DNA of 64,000 nt from CATQHD01 sp965202675 (GCA_965202675.1 OZ241842.1:1-64000), one strand, 5' to 3'. Counted from the first letter of the stretch, positions 6,897 to 16,100 are shown. Program-made: numbers and translations. The notes: a model not told the origin generated them from the sequence alone.

Positions 6897-9458
6897 ATGA
6901 TCATCCACATGGAAAATGCCCCCGCCGATGAGGGGAACCCGGCCCGCCCGTCCGGTTGGAGGCCCCGTTCCTCGGCTTTGGCGGTGGCGGCGGTCTCGCT
7001 CCTGACCGTGGCGGCCATGGCGCCGCATCTGCTGCCGGCGGCCGTAACGCCCACCGGCGGGGACATGGGCGCCCACGTGCTTATCCCCGCCTACCTGCGG
7101 GATGTGCTGCTGCCCGGCGGGCGCATCATGGGATGGTCGAACTACTGGTTCGCCGGGTTCCCGGTTTTCTATTTCTATTTCCCGCTGCCTTTTCTTGCGA
7201 TCGTCGGCCTCGACCTGCTGCTCCCCTACGGGGTGGCCTTCAAGCTGGTAACGGTGATGGGGCTGGCCGCCCTGGCCCCCGCCTCCTATTTCCTGGTCCG
7301 TTCCATGAAGTTCTCGCGTCCGGTGTCGGCGGCGGCCGCCGCCGCCGGGGGCGCCTACGCCTTCATGGAGACCCCCACCCCCAACATCTTCGGCGGGACC
7401 ATCGCCTCCAGCCTGGCGGGGGAGTTCTCCTATTCCTGGTCGTTCGCCCTGATGCTCGTCTATCTGGGGCTGCTGTTGCGGGCGGTGTACGACGACCGCC
7501 GATACCTCCCATGGGCGGCGGCGGCGCTGGCGGCCACCGCCCTCTGTCACGTGATCCCCACCATCGCGGCGGTAGCCGCTTCCCTGTTCCTGGTGATCGG
7601 ACGGCTGCCGTGGCGGAAGGTCTTCGCCCCCCTGTGGAAGGAAGCCCCGGGAATGCCGTCCGGCCGGCGGGCCTGTTGGGTAACAGCGGGAACCTGGCTG
7701 TTCGGGTTCGCCCTGTCTGCCTTCTGGGCCCTGCCTCTGGTCATCCGGCTGCGGTACACCACGGACATGGGCTGGCACCCCCTCCGGGGCTTCGATGAGC
7801 TGTTTCCGGTGGAGTTCTGGCCGATAGCCCTTCTGGGATCGATGGGGATGATTGCGGCCTGGCGGGCCGGCGGGCGGATATTTCCCCTGGCCGCCCTGAC
7901 GCTGATTCCGGCGCCGGCCTTCTTCCTGCTGAGCCAGGGCGCCAAGCTGTGGAACGGGCGGGTGCTGCCCCATTGGTTCTTCGGCATGTATCTGTTCGCC
8001 GGGATCGGGGTGGGCCTGCTGGCGGCGGCCGCGGTTCGGCGGCTGCCGCCCCGGATTTCCCCCTGGTGGATCCGGGGGGTATTGGCGGCGGCGGCTCTGC
8101 TGTTGGTGTTCGGCCCCAACGTGGGCGGTCCCCCTCGTTTCAACGAGCAGTCTTCTGGTCTGGCGGGCTGGACATGGTGGGACCGCATCTCCGGGTGGGC
8201 GGGGTGGGATTGGCTGGGGATGGAAGTTGCTGTTGACCGCATCTCCGGCTGGGCGGGGTGGGACCGCATCTCCGGGCCTGATCTGCTCATACTGGCGGCC
8301 GTGGTCCTGCTGATACTGCAGGCGGGCCGGTGGGGGCCGCCCAATCCGGCGGCGGTGGTCCCGATCTGTGCGGTGATCCTGCTGATCGGGCCCGCTTTCC
8401 TGGGCGCTGTAACCGGCGAGAACTACACGTCCGGTTGGGCCAGATGGAACTACCAGGGCTACGAGGCCAAGGAGAAGTGGCCGGAGTACCAGAACGTGAT
8501 GAGGACGATGTCCGGGCTGCCCGAGGGGCGGGTCCAGTGGGAGGCCAACAACGGGATGAACGAGTACGGCACGCCGATGGCCCTCATGCTGTTCCCCTAT
8601 TGGACCGGCGGGACGCACCCCTCCATGGAAGGGCTGTATTTCGAGTCTTCGATCACCACCCCCTTCCATTTCCTCAATACGGCGGAGGTGAGCGCCGAGC
8701 CGTCCAATCCGATTTCCGGGTTGCGCTACCACACCGGCGATTACGAGCGCGGGGCGCGGCACATGGAGCTGTTCAACGTGGCTTATTACGTGGCCTACAC
8801 CGACACCGCGCGGGAGCAGGCCGACCGGCATCCGGCTTTCGAACGCCTGGCGGAGTCGGCGCCTTTCACCATCTACTCGCTGCCCGAGAGCTCCCTGGTG
8901 GACGTTGCGGTCAACCGGCCCTGGGTGTTCGAGGAGCCGGAGGGCCGGATACTCGACTCCCTGTTGGGCATCTTCACCGAGGACGAAGAGACCGAGTTCG
9001 TGGATGTGGCGCTCGACTGGTACGAGGACCTGGATATGTTGGACCAATGGGTGGTTGCGGACGGGCCGGAGGAGTGGGAGCGCATCACCCCCGAGCTGGA
9101 CGGCGGGGCCGTTCCGATGGGGGAGGGGGGCGGGGTGTCGGACGTGGTGCTGGAAGACCACCGCATCGCCTTCAGGACCTCGGCGGTGGGCAGGCCGCAT
9201 ATGATCAAGGTCTCCTACTTTCCCAACTGGAGGGCTTCGGGGGCGGAGGGGCCGTGGCGGGCGGCGCCGTCTTTCATGGTGGTGATCCCCACCGAGGAGC
9301 AGGTGGAGCTGCGGTTCGAGAACACCTGGGTGGAGGAGGCCGGGGCCTGGTCGAGCTTCCTGGCGGCGGCTCTCCTAGCGCTCTGGGCGGGGTCTACCGG
9401 GCTGTTCCGGCGGCGGCAGCGCACGCAGGCGGCGGCGCAGGACGACCAGCCCGCGTAG
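6897..9458 (+). CDS. Large polytopic membrane protein, PTPS-related (PF10131-like)
   Basis: The 853-residue protein has many transmembrane helices in its first 500 residues and a soluble C-terminal third with a final helix and a basic tail. The segment GGDMGAHVLIPAYLRD followed by MGWSNYWFAGFPVFYFYFPL is the hallmark of the so-called 6-pyruvoyl-tetrahydropterin-synthase-related membrane family, which despite its name resembles GT-C/YfhO-type glycosyl transfer proteins. The family's function is not established; context suggests envelope glycan work with the flanking GT2 genes. An 18-codon internal repeat lies at about residues 428-460. Its last 84 bp overlap the convergent GT2 gene. A start at 6909 is also possible. 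Confidence 0.75.
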   Translation: MIIHMENAPADEGNPARPSGWRPRSSALAVAAVSLLTVAAMAPHLLPAAVTPTGGDMGAHVLIPAYLRDVLLPGGRIMGWSNYWFAGFPVFYFYFPLPFLAIVGLDLLLPYGVAFKLVTVMGLAALAPASYFLVRSMKFSRPVSAAAAAAGGAYAFMETPTPNIFGGTIASSLAGEFSYSWSFALMLVYLGLLLRAVYDDRRYLPWAAAALAATALCHVIPTIAAVAASLFLVIGRLPWRKVFAPLWKEAPGMPSGRRACWVTAGTWLFGFALSAFWALPLVIRLRYTTDMGWHPLRGFDELFPVEFWPIALLGSMGMIAAWRAGGRIFPLAALTLIPAPAFFLLSQGAKLWNGRVLPHWFFGMYLFAGIGVGLLAAAAVRRLPPRISPWWIRGVLAAAALLLVFGPNVGGPPRFNEQSSGLAGWTWWDRISGWAGWDWLGMEVAVDRISGWAGWDRISGPDLLILAAVVLLILQAGRWGPPNPAAVVPICAVILLIGPAFLGAVTGENYTSGWARWNYQGYEAKEKWPEYQNVMRTMSGLPEGRVQWEANNGMNEYGTPMALMLFPYWTGGTHPSMEGLYFESSITTPFHFLNTAEVSAEPSNPISGLRYHTGDYERGARHMELFNVAYYVAYTDTAREQADRHPAFERLAESAPFTIYSLPESSLVDVAVNRPWVFEEPEGRILDSLLGIFTEDEETEFVDVALDWYEDLDMLDQWVVADGPEEWERITPELDGGAVPMGEGGGVSDVVLEDHRIAFRTSAVGRPHMIKVSYFPNWRASGAEGPWRAAPSFMVVIPTEEQVELRFENTWVEEAGAWSSFLAAALLALWAGSTGLFRRRQRTQAAAQDDQPA
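8181..8275 (+). repeat. Internal 54-bp-period repeat within the PTPS-related membrane gene
   Basis: A 29-bp unit at 8181-8209 recurs at 8235-8263 with one mismatch, and the first 13 bases appear a third time at 8263-8275. In protein this gives repeated D-R-I-S-G-W-A-G-W motifs 18 residues apart in a tryptophan-rich loop between membrane helices. The spacing keeps the reading frame. Confidence 0.8.
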
Positions 9459-10154
9459 GGTGCGGGGTATCCGGCGGAGGATCGAGGAGCGGGCTTCGCG
9501 CAGCTCCTCCACGTCCATCGGCACCTCGATGATCCGCCGGCCGGCGCGTTCGGCCCGCAGCAGCAGCTCCGTGTCGAACAGGTCGGCGGCGGCGGCGACC
9601 GCCGGGAGCAGCTCGCGGGCGGCGTCCAACCGGATGGCCTTTATTCCGTGGGTGTCGCTCAGCCGGGAGCCGGCCATGATGCGGAGCAGCAGGTTGAACA
9701 CCCCGGTGGCCAGACGGCGGAGGGGGGGCCGGTTGTCCCTGGCGCCGGGGGCGCGCTTGGAGCCGATCACCGCGTCGGCCCGGTCGGCCAGATCGATGAC
9801 CCGCCCCACGAAAGGCCCCGAGAAATAGTCGATGTCGAACAGCACCAGCCAGGTCCGGTCCGCGGCGCTGCGGTCCGCGGCGGATGCGGCTCGGGCAACG
9901 GCCTGCTCCATGCCCGTCCGGACGGCCCGCCCGTAGTCGGCTTGCGGCAGGCGGATCACTTCGAGGCGGGGGTCGCCGGCGGCGAGGCGGACCGCCTCGG
10001 GGTAGGTGCGGTCGGTGGAGCCGTTTTCCACCAGGATGATCCGGTAGTCGTCGGTTGCGGCGTCGAGCTGGCTGCGGATCAGCTCCAGGGCGGGTTCCAT
10101 GAAGCCGGCCTCGTTGTAGACGGGGATGATAATGATGAAGGAAGGCTCGGTCAT
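9375..10154 (-). CDS. Family 2 glycosyltransferase (dolichyl-phosphate-mannose/glucose synthase type)
   Basis: The 259-residue protein is a compact soluble GT-A enzyme: PVYNEA at residues 11-16, NGSTD at 44-48 and LFDIDYF with the DxD aspartates D107 and D109, then SDTHGIKAIR. This pattern is that of polyprenyl-phosphate sugar synthases, which make the lipid-linked sugars used by GT-C membrane enzymes such as the neighbouring PTPS-related protein. No membrane helices follow the catalytic domain. The ATG at 10154 begins directly at the GT domain. The 3' end overlaps the convergent gene by 84 bp, and the start region faces manB. Confidence 0.8.
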   Translation of the reverse strand: MTEPSFIIIIPVYNEAGFMEPALELIRSQLDAATDDYRIILVENGSTDRTYPEAVRLAAGDPRLEVIRLPQADYGRAVRTGMEQAVARAASAADRSAADRTWLVLFDIDYFSGPFVGRVIDLADRADAVIGSKRAPGARDNRPPLRRLATGVFNLLLRIMAGSRLSDTHGIKAIRLDAARELLPAVAAAADLFDTELLLRAERAGRRIIEVPMDVEELREARSSILRRIPRTLRGLVVLRRRLRALPPPEQPGRPRPER

Positions 10155-10194
10155 GGGTGTACCGTGTTCCTGTGGCCGGAGGTGCGGTGAAAGC

Positions 10195-11628
10195 GTGAGT
10201 GTAGATAGGGCGGGCGGCGGCCCTCCTGCGGCTGCGTTCGAGGGCGGCCTCGATGCGGTCCTAGACGAGGTATTCAAGGCCTACGACGTGCGGGGCCGGG
10301 CCGGGCCGGGAGGGCTGGACGAGGAGCTGGCGGAGCGGATCGGGGCCGGATTCGCCCGTTACGCGGACGCGCCGGAGGCGGCGCTGGGGCGCGACTGCCG
10401 GGTTTCTTCCCCGGCGCTGGCCGCCGCCTTTGCCGAGGGGTTGGTCTCCCAGGGGGTGGACGTGGTCGATCTCGGCCCGGCGCCCACCGAGGTGGTATAT
10501 CACTATTCCGGTCTGCACCGGACGCCGGGGGCCATGGTTACTGCTTCCCACAACCCCGCCGGATACAACGGGTTCAAGCTGTGCCTGCCGGGAGCGGCGC
10601 CCATCGGCATGGGGACCGGGCTGGAGGAGATCAGGGAGTACGTCCGGAAGGCGGGCCGGGGCGGCGGCGGCCGGTCCGCCGGGGGTGTTGCCGGCGGCGG
10701 GCGCCGGGGGCGGGTGAGAAATCACGACGCGGTGGACGATTATCTGGACCATCTGCTGGATGTGGTCGACCCGGCCGGCGTCGGAGGGCTGCTGACGGCG
10801 GCGGACGGCGGCAACGGCATGGCGGGTGTGGTGATCGGCAGGCTGTTCGAGCGTCTGGACGCCCGGCTGCTGGGGTTGTATCTGGCGCCGGACGGTTCTT
10901 TTCCCAATCACCCCGCCGACCCGCTCGACCCCGCCAACCTGGCGGCCCTCCAGGGGTTGGTGCGCTCGGAGGGCGCCGACCTGGGGGTGGCCTTCGACGG
11001 CGACGCCGACCGGGCGGTGTTCGTGGACGAGGCCGGGGTTCCGCTGCCGGGGAGCGCCGCGGTCGCCCTGATCGCGGCCTGGTTCCTGGCGAGGCGCCCG
11101 GGCGCCCGCATCGTCCACAACCTGATCTGCTCCCGGGCGGTGGCCGAGGCCGTACGGGCCGCCGGAGGGACGCCGGTGCGCACCAGGGTGGGCCATTCGT
11201 TCATCAAGGCGGTGATGGCCGAGACCGGGGCGGTGTTCGGCGGCGAGCACTCCGGCCACTACTACTTCGGCGACAACTACGGGGCGGACAGCGGCATGCT
11301 GGCCATGCTGGTGCTGCTGACCGTTCTCACCGAAGCCGGCGCCCCCTTGTCCGAGTTGCGCCGGGGCTGCGAACCCTACGCCCTGTCCGGAGAGATCAAC
11401 ACCGAGGTCGGCGACCCGGCGGCGGCCGTCGAAGCCGCGGCGGCGGCCTACGCCGGATGGCCCCAGGACCGCCTGGACGGCCTCACCGTCGACCTGGACG
11501 ACCGCTGGTTCAACCTCCGCCCCAGCAACACCGAACCCCTCCTGAGGCTGAACGCCGAAGCCCCCGACCGAGAAGCCGTAGACGCCCTGGTGGCCGAAGT
11601 GAAGGACTTGATCGCCCGCTTCGCATAG
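10195..11628 (+). CDS. manB: Phosphomannomutase/phosphoglucomutase
   Basis: This alpha-D-phosphohexomutase interconverts hexose 6- and 1-phosphates to supply GDP-mannose or other sugar nucleotides. All four signature sites are present in the 477-residue protein: the phosphoserine loop TASHNP (S118), the metal loop DGDADR (268-273), the sugar-specificity loop GGEHSGHY (349-356) and the phosphate loop RPSNTEP (442-448). A GTG at 10195 is chosen, preceded by GGAGG about 13 nt upstream; an upstream ATG would overlap the divergent gene start. Its position beside glycosyltransferases is conserved in actinobacteria. Confidence 0.93.
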   Translation: MSVDRAGGGPPAAAFEGGLDAVLDEVFKAYDVRGRAGPGGLDEELAERIGAGFARYADAPEAALGRDCRVSSPALAAAFAEGLVSQGVDVVDLGPAPTEVVYHYSGLHRTPGAMVTASHNPAGYNGFKLCLPGAAPIGMGTGLEEIREYVRKAGRGGGGRSAGGVAGGGRRGRVRNHDAVDDYLDHLLDVVDPAGVGGLLTAADGGNGMAGVVIGRLFERLDARLLGLYLAPDGSFPNHPADPLDPANLAALQGLVRSEGADLGVAFDGDADRAVFVDEAGVPLPGSAAVALIAAWFLARRPGARIVHNLICSRAVAEAVRAAGGTPVRTRVGHSFIKAVMAETGAVFGGEHSGHYYFGDNYGADSGMLAMLVLLTVLTEAGAPLSELRRGCEPYALSGEINTEVGDPAAAVEAAAAAYAGWPQDRLDGLTVDLDDRWFNLRPSNTEPLLRLNAEAPDREAVDALVAEVKDLIARFA

Positions 11629-11703
11629 ACGGTTGCCCCAAAGGGCTTCACGGGAGCTCGGCGGCAAGTCTCAATATTATTTTCGCGTTCTGGGATGAGG
11701 GTA

Positions 11704-11732
11704 TTGGATTTGTCGTAGGTTTGCGTTACTAT
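11704..11732 (+). promoter_or_regulatory. Sigma-70-type promoter upstream of comF
   Basis: TTGGAT (11704-11709) and TACTAT (11727-11732) are separated by exactly 17 bp in a locally AT-rich stretch of an otherwise GC-rich region. The expected transcript starts near 11740, at the GTG of the small frame at 11742, and would continue into comF. The 11629-12033 gap holds no confident gene. Confidence 0.55.
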
Positions 11733-11741
11733 GTGTTTGCT

Positions 11742-12089
11742 GTGACTACAAACACCGCCGCCGGGGTTCCGGAGTGCGCGGCGGTCATCATGGGAATCTT
11801 GTCAGGCCGGGCGCCGGCGCCCGAACAGGGGCGGCGTGTCCTGTCGGTGGATCCGATGCTGGTGGAGGCGGCGGGGGCAGGGCCCGGCGAAGCCGGGCGG
11901 GGTGCGCAGGATTTTCGCGGTCTTGAGGTCAGGTGTGATGTTAGGGGGCGGGGTGAAGAAAGAGGGCGGTGGGCGGCACGGTCCAGCGGGGTGCGGCGGC
12001 GGGGGTGTCACAGGGGGGTTGTACCTTGGGGGCATGGTATGCGTTGTGTGTGGATGGTGGAGAGGCCGCCGCGCCGGGGCGCCCGGTGA
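11742..12089 (+). CDS. Possible small leaderless hypothetical protein
   Basis: A frame of 115 residues opens with GTG about 10 nt after a good -10 box, which would make it a leaderless message. The first 55 or so codons have GC3-rich, gene-like codon use (for example the stretch VLSVDPMLVEAAG); the remainder is arginine/glycine-rich and overlaps comF, so the gene may be decayed or frameshifted. I do not recognise a family. It may equally be the 5' untranslated region of comF. Confidence 0.25.
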   Translation: MTTNTAAGVPECAAVIMGILSGRAPAPEQGRRVLSVDPMLVEAAGAGPGEAGRGAQDFRGLEVRCDVRGRGEERGRWAARSSGVRRRGCHRGVVPWGHGMRCVWMVERPPRRGAR

Positions 12090-12678
12090 CCGGGGTGCGG
12101 CGGGGCGCGGGGCGCTCTGCCGCGGGTGCGCGCAGGCGGTCAGGCGGGGCGGGGAGGTGCGGCTCCCCTCGGGGTTGCTGGTGCGGTCGTTGTTCGTTCA
12201 TGGCGGGGTGATCCGCCAAGCGGTGCATGCCTTCAAGTATCAGGGGGTGGACCGCATCGCGGCGGTATTGGGACCCTGGATGGCGGAGCTTCTGCCGCCG
12301 GGCGCTTCGGCCCTGGTGCCCGTGCCCAGGGCGCTTACCCGGCGGATGCGCTACGGGGTGGATCCCGGCCGGGCGTTGGCGGGGGCGGTCGGACGGGCGG
12401 CGGGGCTTCCGACGGCGGACGTGCTGCGCGCTCCTGCGGTCCATAGGAGCCAGCTCAGCCTGCGCCGGGCGGAGGGGCTGAGGTTCCGCCTGTCCGCCCC
12501 GCCGCCCAAGGGGTCGGTGCTGGTGGACGATGTGCTGACCACCGGCGCCACCCTCACCGCCGCCGCCTCGGCCTGCCGCGGGTCGGTCGTCGGGGCGGTT
12601 ACCCTCACCAGCGCGCCTGTCCGGCCCCGGCCATCGTCCGAGCCTCGCGAAAAATTACCGGCGCCCTGCCCGGCATAA
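12034..12678 (+). CDS. comF: ComF family amidophosphoribosyltransferase-like protein
   Basis: The 214-residue protein has an N-terminal zinc-ribbon with C3, C6, C29 and C32, and a type I phosphoribosyltransferase fold whose PRPP loop VLVDDVLTTGAT is at about residues 162-173. HAFKYQG and RSQLSLRRAEG are standard ComF features. The family is linked to DNA uptake in Gram-positive and Gram-negative bacteria, but in actinobacteria its role is unproven; it lies next to hpf and secA in many of them, as here. The ATG start is set by the first cysteine pair. Confidence 0.85.
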   Translation: MVCVVCGWWRGRRAGAPGDRGAAGRGALCRGCAQAVRRGGEVRLPSGLLVRSLFVHGGVIRQAVHAFKYQGVDRIAAVLGPWMAELLPPGASALVPVPRALTRRMRYGVDPGRALAGAVGRAAGLPTADVLRAPAVHRSQLSLRRAEGLRFRLSAPPPKGSVLVDDVLTTGATLTAAASACRGSVVGAVTLTSAPVRPRPSSEPREKLPAPCPA

Positions 12679-12847
12679 GAGTCCGGTTTGGCTTAAATTG
12701 ACCCTGACCGTTGCGAAGGCGGCGGAGCAGACGGCATGCGGGCGGACATCTCTGCCAATCCGGGATCGCCGCCGCGGTAGATGTGAACGGTCGGGGTTAA
12801 CCTGACGATGATCGGGTTGCAGAACACCCGCCGTCGGGGAGGAGACA

Positions 12848-13420
12848 ATGGATAAGGTTCCAGAGATCCGGGTGCGGGGCCGCGGGGTCCATATCACCGA
12901 CGAGCTCCGGGGCCGTGTATCGGCCAAGGTGGGCCGCTCCACCCGTTACTTCTCACGGGTGGGCGGCATCGACGTCCACATAGTGAAGCTGGACCACCGG
13001 CCCGACTCCGCCGGGCGGTTCCGGGTCGAGATCGCCGCCCGCTCGGCCCGCCACGACGTGCGGGCCGAGGGGCAGGGCGACACGGTGGATCACGCCTTGA
13101 CCGCCGCGGCCAACCGGTTCTCCGCCCGGCTGAGGCGCCTCGGCGACCGGCTGGCCGACCGCCGCAGGCCGCGCCCCGCCGCTTCCGCGGACCCCGGGGT
13201 TCGGGCAGGACCGCCCCCCGCCGCCGGGTCGGAGGCCGGGCCGCCGGAGATAGTGCGGGAGCCGTGGCGGCGCGGCAAGCCCCTGATGCCGGAGGATGCG
13301 GCGCTGATGCTGGAGGAGTCGGACGGCGACTTCCTGGTATTCGTCAACGGCGAAACCGGGGGGCCGGCGGTCCTCCACCGGCGGGAAGACGGCAAGCTGG
13401 GGCTGGTGGATACGGCATGA
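12848..13420 (+). CDS. hpf: Long ribosome hibernation-promoting factor
   Basis: The N-terminal half (residues 1 to about 105) is the YfiA/HPF ribosome-binding domain, starting IRVRGRGVHITDELR and basic on one face. An arginine/proline-rich linker follows, and residues 135-190 form the C-terminal dimerisation domain (LMPEDAALMLEESDGDFLVFVN). Such long-form HPF binds the 30S subunit and joins 70S ribosomes into inactive 100S dimers during stress. A good AGGAG lies 6 nt before the ATG. The gene directly precedes secA, the usual actinobacterial order. Confidence 0.92.
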   Translation: MDKVPEIRVRGRGVHITDELRGRVSAKVGRSTRYFSRVGGIDVHIVKLDHRPDSAGRFRVEIAARSARHDVRAEGQGDTVDHALTAAANRFSARLRRLGDRLADRRRPRPAASADPGVRAGPPPAAGSEAGPPEIVREPWRRGKPLMPEDAALMLEESDGDFLVFVNGETGGPAVLHRREDGKLGLVDTA

Positions 13421-13454
13421 CCCTCCCCGATCGACCCAGGCAGGTGCGTTGACG

Positions 13455-16100
13455 ATGTCGCTTCTGAGCAAGGTGCTGCGCGTCGGCGAGGCCAAGACCC
13501 TCAAGTCCTTGGAGAAGCTGGCCGCCCGCGTCAACGAGCTGGAGCCGGCCGCCGCCGCCCTCGACGACTCCGGGTTGGCCGACAAGACGGTCGAGTTCCG
13601 CCGCCGCCTGGCGGACGGGGAGACCGTGGACGGCTTGGCCCCCGAAGCCTTCGCCGCGGTGCGGGAGGCGGCGCGGCGGGTGCTCGGCCAGCGCCACTAC
13701 GACGTGCAGGTGGTGGGGGCGGGGGCGCTCCACGCCGGGATGATCGCCGAGATGCGCACCGGCGAGGGCAAGACCCTGGTGTCCACCATGCCGGTGTACC
13801 TGAACGCCCTGGGCGGGCGGGGCGTCCATGTGGTTACGGTCAATGACTACCTGGCCGCCCGCGACGCCGAATGGATGGGCGGCATCTACCGGTTCCTCGG
13901 CCTGACCGTGGGGCTGATCCAGTCGGGGGACGACCCGGCCAGCCGCCGCCCCGCCTACCAGGCCGACGTCACCTACGGCACCAACAACGAATTCGGCTTC
14001 GACTACCTGCGCGACAACATGGCGATGGGGGCGGAGCACCGGGCGCAGCGCACCCACAGTTACGCCATCGTGGACGAGGTGGACTCCATCCTGATCGACG
14101 AGGCCCGCACCCCCTTGATCATCTCCGGGCGGGTGGGGGACACCGCCCGGTGGTACCGGGAGTTCGCCCGGTTGGTGAAAGGGCTGCGGGAGGGCGTCCA
14201 TTACGAAGTGGACCAGGGCAAGCGCCAGGTGATCACGACCGAGGCCGGGGTAGCCAGGGTCGAGCAGATCCTCGGCTTGGAGAACCTGTACGACCACGCC
14301 GCGGTCGACTTCGTCCACCACCTCGAGCAGGCCCTCCGCGCCAAGACCCTCTACCACCGGGACGTGGAATACCTGGTTACCCACGGCCAGGTGAAGATCG
14401 TCGACGAGTTCACCGGGCGGGTGCTGGAAGGCAGGCGCTATTCGGAGGGCCTCCACCAGGCCATCGAGGCCAAGGAAGGCGTCCGCATCAAGGAGGAGAA
14501 CCAGACCCTGGCCACCATCACCCTCCAGAACTACTTCCGGCTCTACGAGAAGCTGGCCGGGATGACCGGCACCGCCCTCACCGAGGCGTCGGAGTTCTCC
14601 CAGACCTACGGCTTGGAGGTGGTGGAGGTGCCCACCAACCAACCGGTGGCCCGGGCCGACCAGCCCGACGTGGTCTACAAGACCGAGGACGCCAAGTTCG
14701 CCGCCCTGGTCGAGGACATCGCCTGGCGCCACGAGGCGGGCCAGCCGGTGCTGGTGGGGACCATCTCGATCGAGAAGTCGGAACGGGTGTCCCGGCTGCT
14801 GGGGCGGCGGGGCATCGACCACAAGGTGCTGAACGCCAAGTACCACGCCCGGGAGGCGGAGATCATCGCCCAGGCGGGGAGGCCGGGGGCGGTGACCGTG
14901 GCCACCAACATGGCGGGCCGGGGGGTGGATATCCAGCTGGGCGGCAACCTGGAGGGCCTGGTGCAGGCCGCGATGAGGAAGCGCCCCGACCTGATGCCCG
15001 GAAGCAGCCAATACGAGGCCGAATACCAGACGGTGACCAACGACCTCGGCTCCCGGATCGAGGAGGCCCGCCGGCGGGTGCTGGAGGCGGGCGGCCTCTA
15101 TGTGCTGGGCACCGAGCGGCACGAGAGCCGGCGCATCGACAACCAGCTGCGGGGGCGGTCCGGGCGGCAGGGCGACCCCGGCGAGTCCCGGTTCTACCTG
15201 TCCCTGGGCGACGACCTGATGCGGCGGTTCGCCAGCGACCGGGTGGGGAGCATCATGGAGCGCCTGAAGATCCCCGACGAGGTGCCGATCGAGGCGAAGA
15301 TGGTCACCAAGGCCGTAGAGCGGGCGCAGACGCAGGTCGAGTCGCAGAACTTCGAGATACGCAAGAACGTCCTCAAGTACGACAAGGTGATGAACCGCCA
15401 GCGGGAGGTGATCTACAGCTGGCGGGACGGCATCCTCCACAGCGAGGAGAGCCGGGAGATGATGCTGGGCTGGATCGAGGAGGTGGTGCAGGATACGGTG
15501 CTCGGCGCCCTGGACCCCGAGGCGCGCCCCTCCGATTGGGACTGGGACGGGATGCTGAAGGAGCTGAGGGTGATCTATCCCTCGGAGCTGTCGCCCCTCG
15601 ATCCGACGATGCGGGGCGCGGAGGTGGACGAGGTAGCCGGCGCGGCGGTGGACGAGGCGATCCGCTGCTACGAGGGCCGGGAGAAGGAACTGACCCCCGA
15701 GCTGATGCGGCAGATCGAGCGCCGTATGGTGCTGTCGATCATCGACAACAAATGGCGGGATCACCTGTCGGAGATGGACTATCTGCGGGCCGGGATCGGG
15801 CTGCGGGCCATGGGCCAGCGCGATCCGCTCACCGAGTACCAGCGGGAGGGGTACGACATGTTCGCCGACCTGGTGTATTCGGTGAAGCGGGACACCGCCC
15901 GCTACCTCTACCGGGTGGAGGCGGTGGACACCAGGAAGGTTCGGGCCCGGCCGCAGGCGGCGGCCGCGTCCGGCCCGGGCCGGGGCGGGCGGCGGCCCGC
16001 CAGATCCAAGAAGGTGGGCCGCAACGCCCCCTGCCCGTGCGGATCGGGCGTCAAGTCGAAGCGGTGCTCCCAGACCCCCGACTGCCTGGGCGCCAGGTAG
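13455..16100 (+). CDS. secA: Preprotein translocase ATPase SecA
   Basis: SecA drives Sec-dependent export through SecYEG at the membrane. The 881-residue protein contains Walker A GEGKT (103-107), the DEVD box (207-210), GRSGRQGDPG in the second RecA-like domain, and the preprotein cross-linking and helical-scaffold regions. The C terminus ends in a SEC-C zinc motif, CPCGSG followed eight residues after the second cysteine by another cysteine; the usual fourth His/Cys is Ser here, with a further Cys six residues on. ATG 13455 is preferred; TTG 13449 is an in-frame alternative. A long open frame on the opposite strand is a GC artefact. Confidence 0.97.
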   Translation: MSLLSKVLRVGEAKTLKSLEKLAARVNELEPAAAALDDSGLADKTVEFRRRLADGETVDGLAPEAFAAVREAARRVLGQRHYDVQVVGAGALHAGMIAEMRTGEGKTLVSTMPVYLNALGGRGVHVVTVNDYLAARDAEWMGGIYRFLGLTVGLIQSGDDPASRRPAYQADVTYGTNNEFGFDYLRDNMAMGAEHRAQRTHSYAIVDEVDSILIDEARTPLIISGRVGDTARWYREFARLVKGLREGVHYEVDQGKRQVITTEAGVARVEQILGLENLYDHAAVDFVHHLEQALRAKTLYHRDVEYLVTHGQVKIVDEFTGRVLEGRRYSEGLHQAIEAKEGVRIKEENQTLATITLQNYFRLYEKLAGMTGTALTEASEFSQTYGLEVVEVPTNQPVARADQPDVVYKTEDAKFAALVEDIAWRHEAGQPVLVGTISIEKSERVSRLLGRRGIDHKVLNAKYHAREAEIIAQAGRPGAVTVATNMAGRGVDIQLGGNLEGLVQAAMRKRPDLMPGSSQYEAEYQTVTNDLGSRIEEARRRVLEAGGLYVLGTERHESRRIDNQLRGRSGRQGDPGESRFYLSLGDDLMRRFASDRVGSIMERLKIPDEVPIEAKMVTKAVERAQTQVESQNFEIRKNVLKYDKVMNRQREVIYSWRDGILHSEESREMMLGWIEEVVQDTVLGALDPEARPSDWDWDGMLKELRVIYPSELSPLDPTMRGAEVDEVAGAAVDEAIRCYEGREKELTPELMRQIERRMVLSIIDNKWRDHLSEMDYLRAGIGLRAMGQRDPLTEYQREGYDMFADLVYSVKRDTARYLYRVEAVDTRKVRARPQAAAASGPGRGGRRPARSKKVGRNAPCPCGSGVKSKRCSQTPDCLGAR

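Noticed and set aside
6342..9200. 952-residue minus-strand frame across the PTPS-related gene
   Set aside because: Low-complexity glutamine/glycine/arginine composition and antisense to a hydrophobic, motif-bearing protein.
13344..15764. 806-residue open frame on the minus strand across secA
   Set aside because: It is antisense to a complete secA, has biased proline/histidine/glycine composition, and no motifs. Long antisense frames are expected in DNA with very high GC3.
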